A DNA stretch of 64,000 nt, from assembly GCA_035289305.1 (NCBI GenBank), contig DATDXN010000026.1, positions 22,329-86,328 of the forward strand. The letters are read 5' to 3'. The translations under genes and the position numbers were made by a program. Source of the stretch: DATDXN01 sp035289305. GTDB taxonomy: Bacteria; Patescibacteriota; Microgenomatia; UBA1406; HO2-37-13b. The notes beneath the pieces are model-generated. The model saw only the letters and a program-made list of their open reading frames with translations, was not told the origin of the DNA and searched no databases. Of this stretch, positions 55,163 to 61,905 are shown in pieces. Numbering within the stretch: the first letter of the stretch is position 1; each line of letters starts with the position of its first letter.

Positions 55163-55574
55163 GGAAGACTCTATGGCTCTTCGAATCTTGCCAACAGCAC
55201 AGAGAGCTTTTCCGCAGATCGATTTTAAACACGTTGATCCGCAGGAAAATTTCCCACCGCGCAATGAAGCGCATCTCACTATTTTGGACACGGTGCAGGG
55301 GATTACTAAACCGATGATATGTGATATCGACGACTTTCAAAAACAGAAATCAACGCCTATTTCTCCCCATGATTATGATCTTTTGTTTCATTTACTTCTT
55401 CTCAAAAAACTTAAAAAAATCCAAAAAATCACCATCATCGCAGTACCGGAAAAAGGAAACGAGGAAAAAATAGAAGAAAAAACAATATATCTCATTAAAA
55501 CTCTTATGCCTTCATCCACCGTACTTTCAGGAAATGCGCAGCGCAGGACATACAGGGGTCAAACGCGCGGATAA
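55128..55574 (+). CDS. hycI: [NiFe] hydrogenase maturation endopeptidase (HycI/M52-like)
   Basis: A 148-residue protein from the ATG at 55128. The opening MNIYVFGNSLVKEDSMALRI matches the GNPLLxDDGxG-type start of M52 proteases, with an acidic nickel-ligand candidate at Glu13/Asp14; a further acidic position lies in ILDTVQG and a His in SPHDYDLLFHLLLL. These enzymes trim the large-subunit C-terminus once nickel is in place. The C-terminal ~22 residues are encoded antisense to the end of the hydrogenase large-subunit gene (71-bp overlap) and look like an extension beyond the normal fold. Confidence 0.78.
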   Translation: MNIYVFGNSLVKEDSMALRILPTAQRAFPQIDFKHVDPQENFPPRNEAHLTILDTVQGITKPMICDIDDFQKQKSTPISPHDYDLLFHLLLLKKLKKIQKITIIAVPEKGNEEKIEEKTIYLIKTLMPSSTVLSGNAQRRTYRGQTRG

Positions 55575-56826
55575 GTTCTTCGATATGATCAACAAGTTCT
55601 TGTTTTTGCGCCCCCATATCAAGTTTCTTTTGCGTATACTCAAAAATCGCCCGCTCCATAAGCACCTGATTTTGCCCGGTTGGCACGATGATCTCGCCTT
55701 TTTTCACCGTACCATCTTCTGTTAGTGTAAGCATATAGTAGAGCGTCCCGCGAGGAGCTTCAATCACGCCTATTCCGACTCCCGCGCGAGGCTTGATTCT
55801 GGCGATAGGTTCAGGTTCTACATGCGTCAAACCGTCAATAATATCACATGCACTATCCACCGCATGTAACATTTCAACCGCTTGGGCGAGATTATTGTGA
55901 AATAAATTTTTTGATGGAAAAAAAGCCGTCCCCAAACTTCCATCTTTTTTCGTCCGCTCATGCAGGTGTTCTTTGGCCATATTGAGCCGAGATAAAGCTC
56001 CCACCATCATGAAGTTTCCATCAAACGTAAATCCTCGTGCCTGTGAATAGGGAATGATCACAGCTTTCAAATGAGCTCCCAGTTCTTCTTCGGTGAATAC
56101 TTTTCCATCTGATGTATAGACATTGCCATAAAGAAATGAAAAATCAGACGAAAGAAGAGCGTTATAGATAAGAGAACGGGAGAAAGAAAAAGAAAAGGGA
56201 GCGGAGGCAAAAATCCGTATAAGATTGATGACCCGCGGTCGTATTTCCTCAAGTTTGACGCGTACTTTTTTGAGATCGTCAAGAGACGGATATTTCAAAA
56301 AGCCCCCCACCGTAGGATAGGGGGCATGTACAGACCGCCCTCCCACGGCGATAGAGAGTTGATTTCCCACTTCCTTGACCGCGAAGGTATCATGAAGAAG
56401 CTCATGCTCCAACTCATCATGCTCATCAAAATCAAGAATTGAGTCTTTTCCAAACAAATCCGGAAGAGAAAATACATACAAATGAAGCCCGTGATCGCGA
56501 ATGATAAGACCATAGTACAAAAGTTTCCTCAAAAGCATGGTTTGGGCTGTCACAGTAACAGAAAAAGCATTCTCAATGGCTTTGGTACTTGCCAGAAGAT
56601 GCGCGTTGGAACAGGTACCACAGATGCGCGCGACAAGTTGCGGAATAGCCATCGCATTTTTTCCCCGAATAGCCTGTGTATAAAACCGTTTCCACTCGGA
56701 AATACCAAACTTGAGATCTACCACTTTATTATTTCGGACGGCAATATCAAGAGACGCAGCTCCCTCAATTTTGGAAATTTCTTTCAAGGTGAGATTGAAA
56801 TCGCGCCCAAAATCAATGGTGTGCAT
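55504..56826 (-). CDS. [NiFe] hydrogenase large (catalytic) subunit, group 3-like
   Basis: A 440-residue large subunit. Both active-site motifs are complete: L1 RICGTCSNAH (Cys69, Cys72) and L2 DPCMSCAAH (Cys425, Cys428, His431). A nine-residue tail FLKVRWMKA follows His431, to be removed by the maturation protease encoded just downstream on the other strand. Length and the KISKIEG-like opening fit cytoplasmic group 3 (3b/3d) enzymes. It overlaps the small-subunit gene by 14 bp. No NAD(P)-binding diaphorase subunit is found beside it, so the electron acceptor is unclear. Confidence 0.88.
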   Translation of the reverse strand: MHTIDFGRDFNLTLKEISKIEGAASLDIAVRNNKVVDLKFGISEWKRFYTQAIRGKNAMAIPQLVARICGTCSNAHLLASTKAIENAFSVTVTAQTMLLRKLLYYGLIIRDHGLHLYVFSLPDLFGKDSILDFDEHDELEHELLHDTFAVKEVGNQLSIAVGGRSVHAPYPTVGGFLKYPSLDDLKKVRVKLEEIRPRVINLIRIFASAPFSFSFSRSLIYNALLSSDFSFLYGNVYTSDGKVFTEEELGAHLKAVIIPYSQARGFTFDGNFMMVGALSRLNMAKEHLHERTKKDGSLGTAFFPSKNLFHNNLAQAVEMLHAVDSACDIIDGLTHVEPEPIARIKPRAGVGIGVIEAPRGTLYYMLTLTEDGTVKKGEIIVPTGQNQVLMERAIFEYTQKKLDMGAQKQELVDHIEELIRAFDPCMSCAAHFLKVRWMKA

Positions 56827-57292
56827 ACAAATATTTTTTCATTACTTGTAAAAATGCTTCTTCATTCATTGGGCAACCGGGAATTTTTTCATCAACAGAT
56901 ACCACATCAGATACTTTAAGGATTTTTTCTTTGTATTTGAATTTTTGCAAAATGGGAAGAATCTCTGCTATATTTTCTTGCGCAAAAAAATTGCGCTGAT
57001 TTGAAGGAGCGCCTACTACTGCACATGCTCCCACTACCACGAGCACTTTTGCCTTTTCGCGTATTTTTTTGAGTTTTTCCTCTTGAATATCGGAGGAAAT
57101 CGCACCCTCCACAAATGCGATATCCATCTCACGCATGTTTCCCTCATCTCCTTTTTTTAAAACTCGTGCATGGACAAATTCGAGCCGCGGCAGCCACTCG
57201 GTATAGTGCGTATTTAAAAGTTCAGTAAAAATGATCGTCGAGTCTTCACAACAGGTGAAACTAAACCAGCCAACTCGTATTTTCTGCTGCAT
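56813..57292 (-). CDS. [NiFe] hydrogenase small subunit, minimal form
   Basis: A 159-residue protein from the ATG at 57292. It fits the proximal-cluster domain of hydrogenase small subunits: VGWFSFTCCEDSTI (Cys14-Cys15), then VVGACAVVG (Cys90) and KIPGCPMNEEAF (Cys140). The first pair is a tandem CC rather than CxxC, like the N2-cluster site of complex I NuoB. It is shorter than usual and has no second ferredoxin-like cluster domain. It starts directly after the 61-residue Cys-rich gene, which might supply the missing clusters. Confidence 0.82.
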   Translation of the reverse strand: MQQKIRVGWFSFTCCEDSTIIFTELLNTHYTEWLPRLEFVHARVLKKGDEGNMREMDIAFVEGAISSDIQEEKLKKIREKAKVLVVVGACAVVGAPSNQRNFFAQENIAEILPILQKFKYKEKILKVSDVVSVDEKIPGCPMNEEAFLQVMKKYLYAHH

Positions 57293-57293
57293 A

Positions 57294-57479
57294 TTAACAA
57301 GCATGCGGCTCTTCTTCTTTATAAACGATGCTGCAGGAGGAGCACTTCGCCCGCTTCTCAAATGGACGGCCTTTATGCGGACATCCCTGCGCACCACATG
57401 CTTTCAAGCCTCCTTCATATCGCTTTTCATCTATACACGCTCCGCATCCACCTGTACACACGTACATGGGATCATTCAT
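57294..57479 (-). CDS. 8-cysteine small protein of hydrogenase operon
   Basis: A 61-residue protein with Cys at 8, 12, 15, 28, 33, 46, 49 and 61 (CTGGCGAC, then CGAQGC, CSSC and a final Cys). The pattern could ligate two iron-sulfur clusters or structural zinc; it is not a standard 2[4Fe-4S] ferredoxin CxxCxxCxxxCP. It lies one base ahead of the small-subunit gene, so it is probably an electron-transfer or assembly partner of the hydrogenase. Family not recognised. Confidence 0.72.
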   Translation of the reverse strand: MNDPMYVCTGGCGACIDEKRYEGGLKACGAQGCPHKGRPFEKRAKCSSCSIVYKEEEPHAC

Positions 57480-57514
57480 ATATATGTATCATACAGTCAA
57501 CTTGTAACATTTTT

Positions 57515-57862
57515 TTACCCCCGAAGCAGCATCCCCACACCTCCGATAATCGCCACAATCGCCAGTATTTTGGACATTGTCAACTTTTCTTGAAAAAACA
57601 ACACTGAAACAATAAGAATAATCACATAGGTCATGCTCATTGAGGGAAACGCAACAGAAAGGGGAAATTTTTTCAAGACAAAAAGACCGAGGATGGAAGA
57701 GATAAAATAAGTAACATAGCCCAAAAAAACATACGGATTGAAAATAGTTTTTATGATTGAAGGAACAGTGAACTGCAAAGGAGAAATAGAAACCCCTTTT
57801 TTCAAAAGAATCTGCCCAAGAGACAATGATACAATGGTCGCTGCGAGCATGACATATTTCAT
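57515..57862 (-). CDS. small DMT/EamA-like membrane protein
   Basis: A 115-residue protein with four membrane helices and the SMR/half-EamA pattern: AATIVSLSLGQILLKKG, FPLSVAFPSMSMTYVIILIVS, FFQEKLTMSKILAIVAIIGGVG. It would need to dimerise, as small multidrug-resistance proteins do. It heads the minus-strand hydrogenase operon. On minus, a GATAAT box lies 9 nt before the ATG. With the ten-helix EamA in the converging operon, both halves of the hydrogenase locus include a DMT transporter. Confidence 0.8.
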   Translation of the reverse strand: MKYVMLAATIVSLSLGQILLKKGVSISPLQFTVPSIIKTIFNPYVFLGYVTYFISSILGLFVLKKFPLSVAFPSMSMTYVIILIVSVLFFQEKLTMSKILAIVAIIGGVGMLLRG

Positions 57863-57871
57863 GCTTTATAT

Positions 57872-57877
57872 ATTATC
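57872..57877 (-). promoter_or_regulatory. GATAAT -10-like box 9 nt upstream of ATG 57862
   Basis: A minus-strand GATAAT (five of six consensus bases) is 9 nt before the first gene of the minus hydrogenase operon, in line with the spacing at other genes here. Confidence 0.4.
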
Positions 57878-57911
57878 ATATTTCCTGTAGACAAGAACAG
57901 AAAAATGCACG

Positions 57912-58169
57912 CTATTTTTTAAATACAACTACCTCTTTTGCCAGTAAATCCATTGTTTTTACCAGATTCGGATTTCTTTCAAATTGGATTGGATGCTCAA
58001 ACCCTAAACGCATCCAGCTCGTATCGGTTTTCTTTATTTCATTTCCATTGGCAAACAAATCGGGGTGTTCAAGAGTAATTGGACATCTATTATTCGAAAG
58101 CGGTGATCTTTGTGTTAATCTTTCTTTTGACATAGTGCATAGTGAAAAAACGTTTAACAGTTTAATCAT
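57912..58169 (-). CDS. small hypothetical protein
   Basis: About 85 residues from the ATG at 58169 (Mets at 58172 and 58133 are alternatives). The N-terminus is hydrophobic, the rest polar (EHPDLFANGNEIKK, SWMRLGFEHPIQFERNP). No family recognised. Support comes from a TATGAT box on minus at 58178-58183, 8 nt before 58169. It could be a real small gene or a chance frame. Confidence 0.45.
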   Translation of the reverse strand: MIKLLNVFSLCTMSKERLTQRSPLSNNRCPITLEHPDLFANGNEIKKTDTSWMRLGFEHPIQFERNPNLVKTMDLLAKEVVVFKK

Positions 58170-58216
58170 CATACACTATCATACATTTCTTGTCAATACT
58201 TTATTCGCATATTTTC

Positions 58217-58735
58217 TCATGATTTTTTGTGGGCCAATTTGAATTGTTTCCCTACTATTTTTTGAGCGGCTGCGATTACTTCATCAGGAGCACTACATAT
58301 CAAAATAGATTGACGAGTCAGTGACTGGAAAAATGTTTGTGCTTTTGTATTGACATTGATGAAAATCAGAGGTTTTTTAGCTTTGATGGCGAGTGCGACC
58401 TCGCAGGCCGTCCCCGGATTCATACCACAAACAACCACAACATCCGAGGAAAGAACATTGATACTATTTCGCGCATCTCCCATGCCGGTAACAATAACCA
58501 TATCAAGACCCGCCGAAGCAGTAGAACTGTCAGGAGTCGGCAGGATACCGATAGTCAAGCCGCCTGCTGATTTTGCCCCGCGACTTACCCCATCCATTAC
58601 TCCTACATTGCGTCCTCCGCTCAAAACCACCCACCCTTTCTGCGCGATCAACTTCCCTAGTTTATAAGCAGTTTGTATATCACTTTTTCGAGCGTCATCA
58701 CCTGGACCCATCACACCAATAATTATTTTTCTCAT
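58217..58735 (-). CDS. SLOG/LOG-like nucleotide-binding protein (TIGR00725 type)
   Basis: A 172-residue Rossmann-like protein: IIIGVMGPGDDARKSD, VVLSGGRNVGVMDGVSRGAKSAGG, then VVVVCGMNPGTACEVALAIKAKKP. This is the short SLOG type (LOG/MoCo-carrier/TIGR00725 group). The strict LOG PGGxGTxxE signature appears as MNPGTACEVA, so phosphoribohydrolase activity is uncertain; ligand binding (nucleotide or molybdenum cofactor-like) is the safer statement. It begins five bases after the 358-residue unknown gene and so shares its transcript. Confidence 0.78.
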   Translation of the reverse strand: MRKIIIGVMGPGDDARKSDIQTAYKLGKLIAQKGWVVLSGGRNVGVMDGVSRGAKSAGGLTIGILPTPDSSTASAGLDMVIVTGMGDARNSINVLSSDVVVVCGMNPGTACEVALAIKAKKPLIFINVNTKAQTFFQSLTRQSILICSAPDEVIAAAQKIVGKQFKLAHKKS

Positions 58736-58740
58736 AAGAA

Positions 58741-59817
58741 TTACAGTCTTTCGCCAAGTATATCGACAAAACGTTGCATAGTAAAGGTTTTTGCTTGAGG
58801 ACTCATGAACAATAATGGCTCTACACTGGCTAAAAGACGAAATTCGGCATTGCCCAAACCACCTCGTCTTAGGGCATCTGATATGTGGGTAGGTATATTG
58901 ATACCTCCATCGTACATGCTTTTCAAGTTAACCCCCATATCACGACAAGGAACATGATCTATCATTGATCCAACAGTAGTGCTGTCTTCTCCTATAGGAA
59001 TGATCGCTTCTTGTTCTAAAATGTGTTTTTGTGCATTTGACCAAAGATTTTGACGACTTTTTACCTCATTGAACAATAACTTTTTAAAAAGGTGGTTTTT
59101 CATATACATGGGTAAAATAACTACCTGATGATCTTGAAATCGATCAATCAAATCTTGATACACATCGTGGAGTTGAGGACTCGTACATGTCCCGAGAGAA
59201 TTACGAACCATTCTTATCTGTTCAATCAACGAGGAAGTGTTATCAACTTGAGATTCCAAAGCATACAACAAACTTGCTTGGGAGGTCATTGATTCAGCGC
59301 CGTCATCGATATGCACATGAGCTTGAGATTGGTTGATTAATCTGTAAATTGATGGTTTATTCAATGTTAAGGGCACAAAATCGACCCACTCCGTAAGGTG
59401 AGGATAGTCAACAGCAGCTTTCATAATAGCATGTAAAGGCGCCAATCCCCCCATAGGGCTAGCTGAAACCGAAACGCGACCAACTTTTTGGGTCAGCAGA
59501 TCTATTGTCTCAAGTGCGGTTTGGACATAGTTCTTCACGTGGGCTTGCTTTTGTTCCTTAGTCAAATGCACCGTGAAAAGACTTTTTTGTTCTGATGGGG
59601 ATAGTTGATGGATTGCCGCAGACACATCCCAAACCGCCCCGCTACATTTCAAAAGCAGAGCTCCATCGACACCTTCACCACCATTTTTTTGTTGGACGAG
59701 AAGATCTGATTGTTTAATATCTGCAAATGGCACAGGATTAATTCCTACTGGCGGTCGGTACGGCTCGTTCAATCGGTGAAAAAACTCCTCTTCACGTTGT
59801 CCTTTTAATCGCTCCAT
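58741..59817 (-). CDS. hypothetical 358-residue protein
   Basis: A soluble protein without membrane spans or signal. It has mixed alpha/beta composition; segments such as VSVSASPMGGLAPLHAIMKA and AHVHIDDGAESMTSQASLL (a D-D-G turn after a hydrophobic strand) recall phosphoribosyltransferase PRPP loops, and the SPMGGLAPL turn would fit a PRTase-like start. This is weak. Upstream on minus a TGCTACAAT extended -10 about 40 nt away is the best promoter, giving a longer leader than most genes here, with repeated AGTTAAAGT-type units. It is co-transcribed with the SLOG-like gene. Confidence 0.65.
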   Translation of the reverse strand: MERLKGQREEEFFHRLNEPYRPPVGINPVPFADIKQSDLLVQQKNGGEGVDGALLLKCSGAVWDVSAAIHQLSPSEQKSLFTVHLTKEQKQAHVKNYVQTALETIDLLTQKVGRVSVSASPMGGLAPLHAIMKAAVDYPHLTEWVDFVPLTLNKPSIYRLINQSQAHVHIDDGAESMTSQASLLYALESQVDNTSSLIEQIRMVRNSLGTCTSPQLHDVYQDLIDRFQDHQVVILPMYMKNHLFKKLLFNEVKSRQNLWSNAQKHILEQEAIIPIGEDSTTVGSMIDHVPCRDMGVNLKSMYDGGINIPTHISDALRRGGLGNAEFRLLASVEPLLFMSPQAKTFTMQRFVDILGERL

Positions 59818-59871
59818 AGTACTTTACTTTAACTACTTTAACTATTTTCCCTATCGGGATATTGTAGCAAA

Positions 59872-61176
59872 TTATTTCCGCTGCCATGTTTCCAATACCA
59901 ACCTCCTATATGTTTTCTTATGTAAGATACCATACTTCTTGTTAAGCAGTACGCGCTGATACTCAATGCCGTAAATATCGCTGGAGTAGGGGAGTATCAT
60001 AATTTCTTTTTCCGAAACATTCATGAGTTCGCTCAAATCTTTGATACGTATATTTTTACAATAATATTTCATCGCGTCCGACGATGCATAAACCATATAC
60101 ACGCTCTTACATTTAACGACGTCTTTTGCAAGTGTCTTCCAATCTTCTCGATGAAACGCAGAAATAAATACATATACTGCTCCCGCACTAACAAAACCAG
60201 CAAGCAAAACAAACCGCATTGGTGATTTATATGTCGCATATACAAACAAAAGGCTCATCAGCGGTATCGCGTAGATAAATCGAAAGTATTGGAGGAGGGG
60301 AGTGAACAAAGAAAAAACCACTCCTAAAAAAATTGGCATGAAAAAGAAAAAAAATATTTTTTTATTTTTTACTCCTCCTTGTAGAATAAAGTAAAAAACA
60401 ATAAGCGTCCACAAGCCAGCTATAAGATAATAGGGTGTTTTTGGATAAAAACTGATACGACCTATAGAAAATTTAAGTGGAATCAGCAGAAGGTTTTTAA
60501 GGGTAATTTTTCCCAATACCATTGACCAATTCGAAACTGCCACAAGTTGTATTTTTGCATGTATAAACTGTTGGTAAAAAAGAGGGGAGAGTATAATAAG
60601 ACCTATAATAGATATAGAGAGAAAAATAAGTACTTTTTTATACTGTTTTTTTATCAAAAAATACACGATGGCCGACCCTATATAAAAGAGAGCGCCGTAA
60701 AAGGTAAAAAATGCGACCGCTGCAGAAACCGCACTTAAAAAAAACCTGCGCGAAAGGAGAAAATAAAAGCTCGCCGCGATAAAAAAAGTTGCCATCATAT
60801 ACATGCGGGCTTCTTGCGAATAATAAACAATGAGCGGATTAAACAGAAAAAAAGCGCTTGCCCATAGCCCAAAATGTGTGTCTTTCAGTTTCTTTCCTAT
60901 ACGATATACCATCCAACCTGCAAGGAGCGAAAAAATGATGGAGGGAAAACGCACAGAGATTTCAGATGAACCAAAAATAGACACCCATGCCTTGAGCATA
61001 AGGTAATATAAAGGAGGATGAAAATCTGTTGGAGAGAAATCACGGATAATCTCACCAAAGCCTTTTTGCATCGCGACATTTGCAGATATCGCCTCATCAA
61101 GCCACAAAGATTGATCCAAACCGACAAGACGGAATAAAAACGCGGCAGCAAAAAGAAACACGAGCCATTTTTTCAT
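59872..61176 (-). CDS. GT39-type (PMT_2/ArnT-like) membrane glycosyltransferase
   Basis: A 434-residue GT-C protein with about eleven helices. The first external loop has the acidic motif SLWLDEAISANVA and FHPPLYYLMLKAW, typical of PMT/ArnT-like transferases that use polyprenyl-phosphate sugars; the second loop holds YYSQEARMYMM. The soluble C-terminal ~80 residues are short. It follows the MazG-like gene by six bases. Compared with families A and B, this is a recognisable GT-C enzyme and a useful reference for their predicted topology. Confidence 0.85.
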   Translation of the reverse strand: MKKWLVFLFAAAFLFRLVGLDQSLWLDEAISANVAMQKGFGEIIRDFSPTDFHPPLYYLMLKAWVSIFGSSEISVRFPSIIFSLLAGWMVYRIGKKLKDTHFGLWASAFFLFNPLIVYYSQEARMYMMATFFIAASFYFLLSRRFFLSAVSAAVAFFTFYGALFYIGSAIVYFLIKKQYKKVLIFLSISIIGLIILSPLFYQQFIHAKIQLVAVSNWSMVLGKITLKNLLLIPLKFSIGRISFYPKTPYYLIAGLWTLIVFYFILQGGVKNKKIFFFFFMPIFLGVVFSLFTPLLQYFRFIYAIPLMSLLFVYATYKSPMRFVLLAGFVSAGAVYVFISAFHREDWKTLAKDVVKCKSVYMVYASSDAMKYYCKNIRIKDLSELMNVSEKEIMILPYSSDIYGIEYQRVLLNKKYGILHKKTYRRLVLETWQRK

Positions 61177-61182
61177 GAGTCG

Positions 61183-61533
61183 CTACTTATCTTTCGAGTA
61201 GACGTGTAATACTTTGTGCAGTTTGTCTTTCACTGCGCGCTCGACATTGACGCGAAGCGTGCTTGCGAGTGAAATGGTGCCGAGTATGATATCAGCAAAC
61301 TCTTCGTAGAGATTTGTTTTGTCAAACCGGTCAAGTTTTGACTTACGCTGCAAGGAAAGTACTGAAAGGATATCGTTTGCAAGCTCTCCCACTTCTTCGG
61401 TGAGTTTGACCGTCTTGGCGAGGATGTCCTTTTCCCGCTTCGTGAGGGAGACAAACTGTATTCGCAGTTCCCGTTCTCGCTCGCGGAGCCTTTTTTGCAG
61501 TTCCGCAAGAGAAAGTATGTTGTGTGTTTTCAT
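61183..61533 (-). CDS. MazG-like nucleotide pyrophosphohydrolase domain protein
   Basis: A 116-residue, all-helical protein. The metal-binding helices are visible: LTEEVGELANDI (Glu46, Glu47, Glu50) and EEFADIILGTISLA (Glu77, Glu78, Asp81), the ExxE...ExxD pattern of MazG-type NTP pyrophosphohydrolases. It is a single-domain form and probably dimeric. It starts a two-gene minus operon with the GT39-type transferase. TATAAT is 7 nt before the ATG, which would place an AGAGGA sequence upstream of or at the transcription start rather than as a ribosome-binding site. Confidence 0.82.
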   Translation of the reverse strand: MKTHNILSLAELQKRLRERERELRIQFVSLTKREKDILAKTVKLTEEVGELANDILSVLSLQRKSKLDRFDKTNLYEEFADIILGTISLASTLRVNVERAVKDKLHKVLHVYSKDK

Positions 61534-61540
61534 ATCCTCT

Positions 61541-61546
61541 ATTATA
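61541..61546 (-). promoter_or_regulatory. TATAAT box 7 nt upstream of mazG-like ATG
   Basis: Minus-strand TATAAT at plus 61541-61546, 7 nt from the ATG at 61533. It is back to back with the tRNA promoter, 18 bp away. Confidence 0.55.
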
Positions 61547-61564
61547 CCTGAAACGACCTTTTTC

Positions 61565-61573
61565 TGCTATAAT
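61565..61573 (+). promoter_or_regulatory. extended -10 promoter of tRNA cluster
   Basis: TGCTATAAT (TATAAT at 61568-61573 with upstream TGC) ends 23 nt before the first base of tRNA-Arg, leaving a short 5' leader for RNase P. No clear -35. Confidence 0.6.
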
Positions 61574-61596
61574 GAGAAAGATTGCGCGAAGCCAAA

Positions 61597-61670
61597 GCCC
61601 CTGTGGCTCAATTGGATAGAGCATCAGCTTGCGGAGCTGAGGGTTGACCGTTCGAGTCGGTCCAGGGGCA
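61597..61670 (+). tRNA. tRNA-Arg (anticodon GCG)
   Basis: This is a complete 74-nt cloverleaf: acceptor GCCCCTG/CAGGGGC, D stem GCTC/GAGC, anticodon stem TCAGC/GCTGA with loop TTGCGGA, T stem GACCG/CGGTC with loop TTCGAGT, discriminator A. Anticodon GCG reads CGC and by wobble CGU. CCA is not encoded. Bacteria normally use ACG (inosine-modified) for these codons. Confidence 0.93.
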
Positions 61671-61680
61671 CAAAAAATGA

Positions 61681-61752
61681 GGGGATATAGTGTTAATGGT
61701 AGCATAACCGTCTCCAAAACGGTTGGTTCAGGTTCGAATCCTGATATCCCTG
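61681..61752 (+). tRNA. tRNA-Trp (anticodon CCA)
   Basis: This is a 72-nt cloverleaf: acceptor GGGGATA/TATCCCT with a terminal G-T pair, D stem GTGT/GCAT, anticodon stem ACCGT/ACGGT with loop CTCCAAA, T stem TCAGG/CCTGA with loop TTCGAAT, discriminator G. CCA is not encoded. The CCA anticodon reads UGG only, in keeping with TGA as stop. Confidence 0.94.
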
Positions 61753-61759
61753 CATTAGA

Positions 61760-61795
61760 ATTTCTTTCCAAAAGGAACTTTTGGATTAGAAATCC
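61760..61795 (+). other. hairpin between tRNA-Trp and structured element
   Basis: TCCAAAAG and CTTTTGGA pair around a three-base GAA loop, with TTTCT/AGAAA able to extend the stem outward. It is not followed by a T-run, so it is more like a processing or spacer hairpin than an intrinsic terminator. Confidence 0.5.
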
Positions 61796-61797
61796 TT

Positions 61798-61867
61798 ATG
61801 TCCGCCGTAGTGAAGTTTCGGCTACATGGATGTAAACCATGAGCCGAACCTGAACGAAGGCGGACAT
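61798..61867 (+). ncRNA. 70-nt structured RNA candidate, class unknown
   Basis: The outer stem ATGTCCGCC/GGCGGACAT (9 bp) encloses a 10 x 10 internal loop (61807-61816 and 61849-61858), then TTCGGCT/AGCCGAA and CATGG/CCATG stacked with one bulged A (61824), closed by the loop ATGTAAA. About 21 base pairs are perfect. The apical hairpin resembles a tRNA-Tyr(GTA) anticodon arm, but no D or T arm can be drawn, so it is not a tRNA. It follows two tRNAs, with lysC 38 nt downstream. Either a free processed RNA or a leader element of lysC. Confidence 0.55.
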
Positions 61868-61891
61868 CTTGCATTCTATGAAGAGATGCGG

Positions 61892-61897
61892 TATCAT
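61892..61897 (+). promoter_or_regulatory. TATCAT -10-like box 8 nt upstream of lysC
   Basis: TATCAT (five of six consensus) ends 8 nt before the lysC ATG at 61906, which matches the leaderless spacing common in this window. If used, the structured element upstream would not be part of the lysC mRNA. Confidence 0.4.
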
Positions 61898-61905
61898 GCA
61901 ACGAA

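Noticed and set aside
61343..61771. Minus-strand 142-codon frame across the tRNA-Arg/tRNA-Trp genes
   Set aside because: It is antisense to two perfect tRNAs and the mazG-like gene; phrases such as GFEPEP and PGPTRT are typical translations of tRNA complements.
61753..61797. Intrinsic terminator after tRNA-Trp
   Set aside because: The TCCAAAAG/CTTTTGGA hairpin is AT-rich and not followed by a T-run.
61797..61868. Structured element as a tRNA-Tyr(GTA)
   Set aside because: The apical arm and GTA-containing loop fit, but no D arm, variable arm or T arm with TTCGA can be drawn in the remaining bases.
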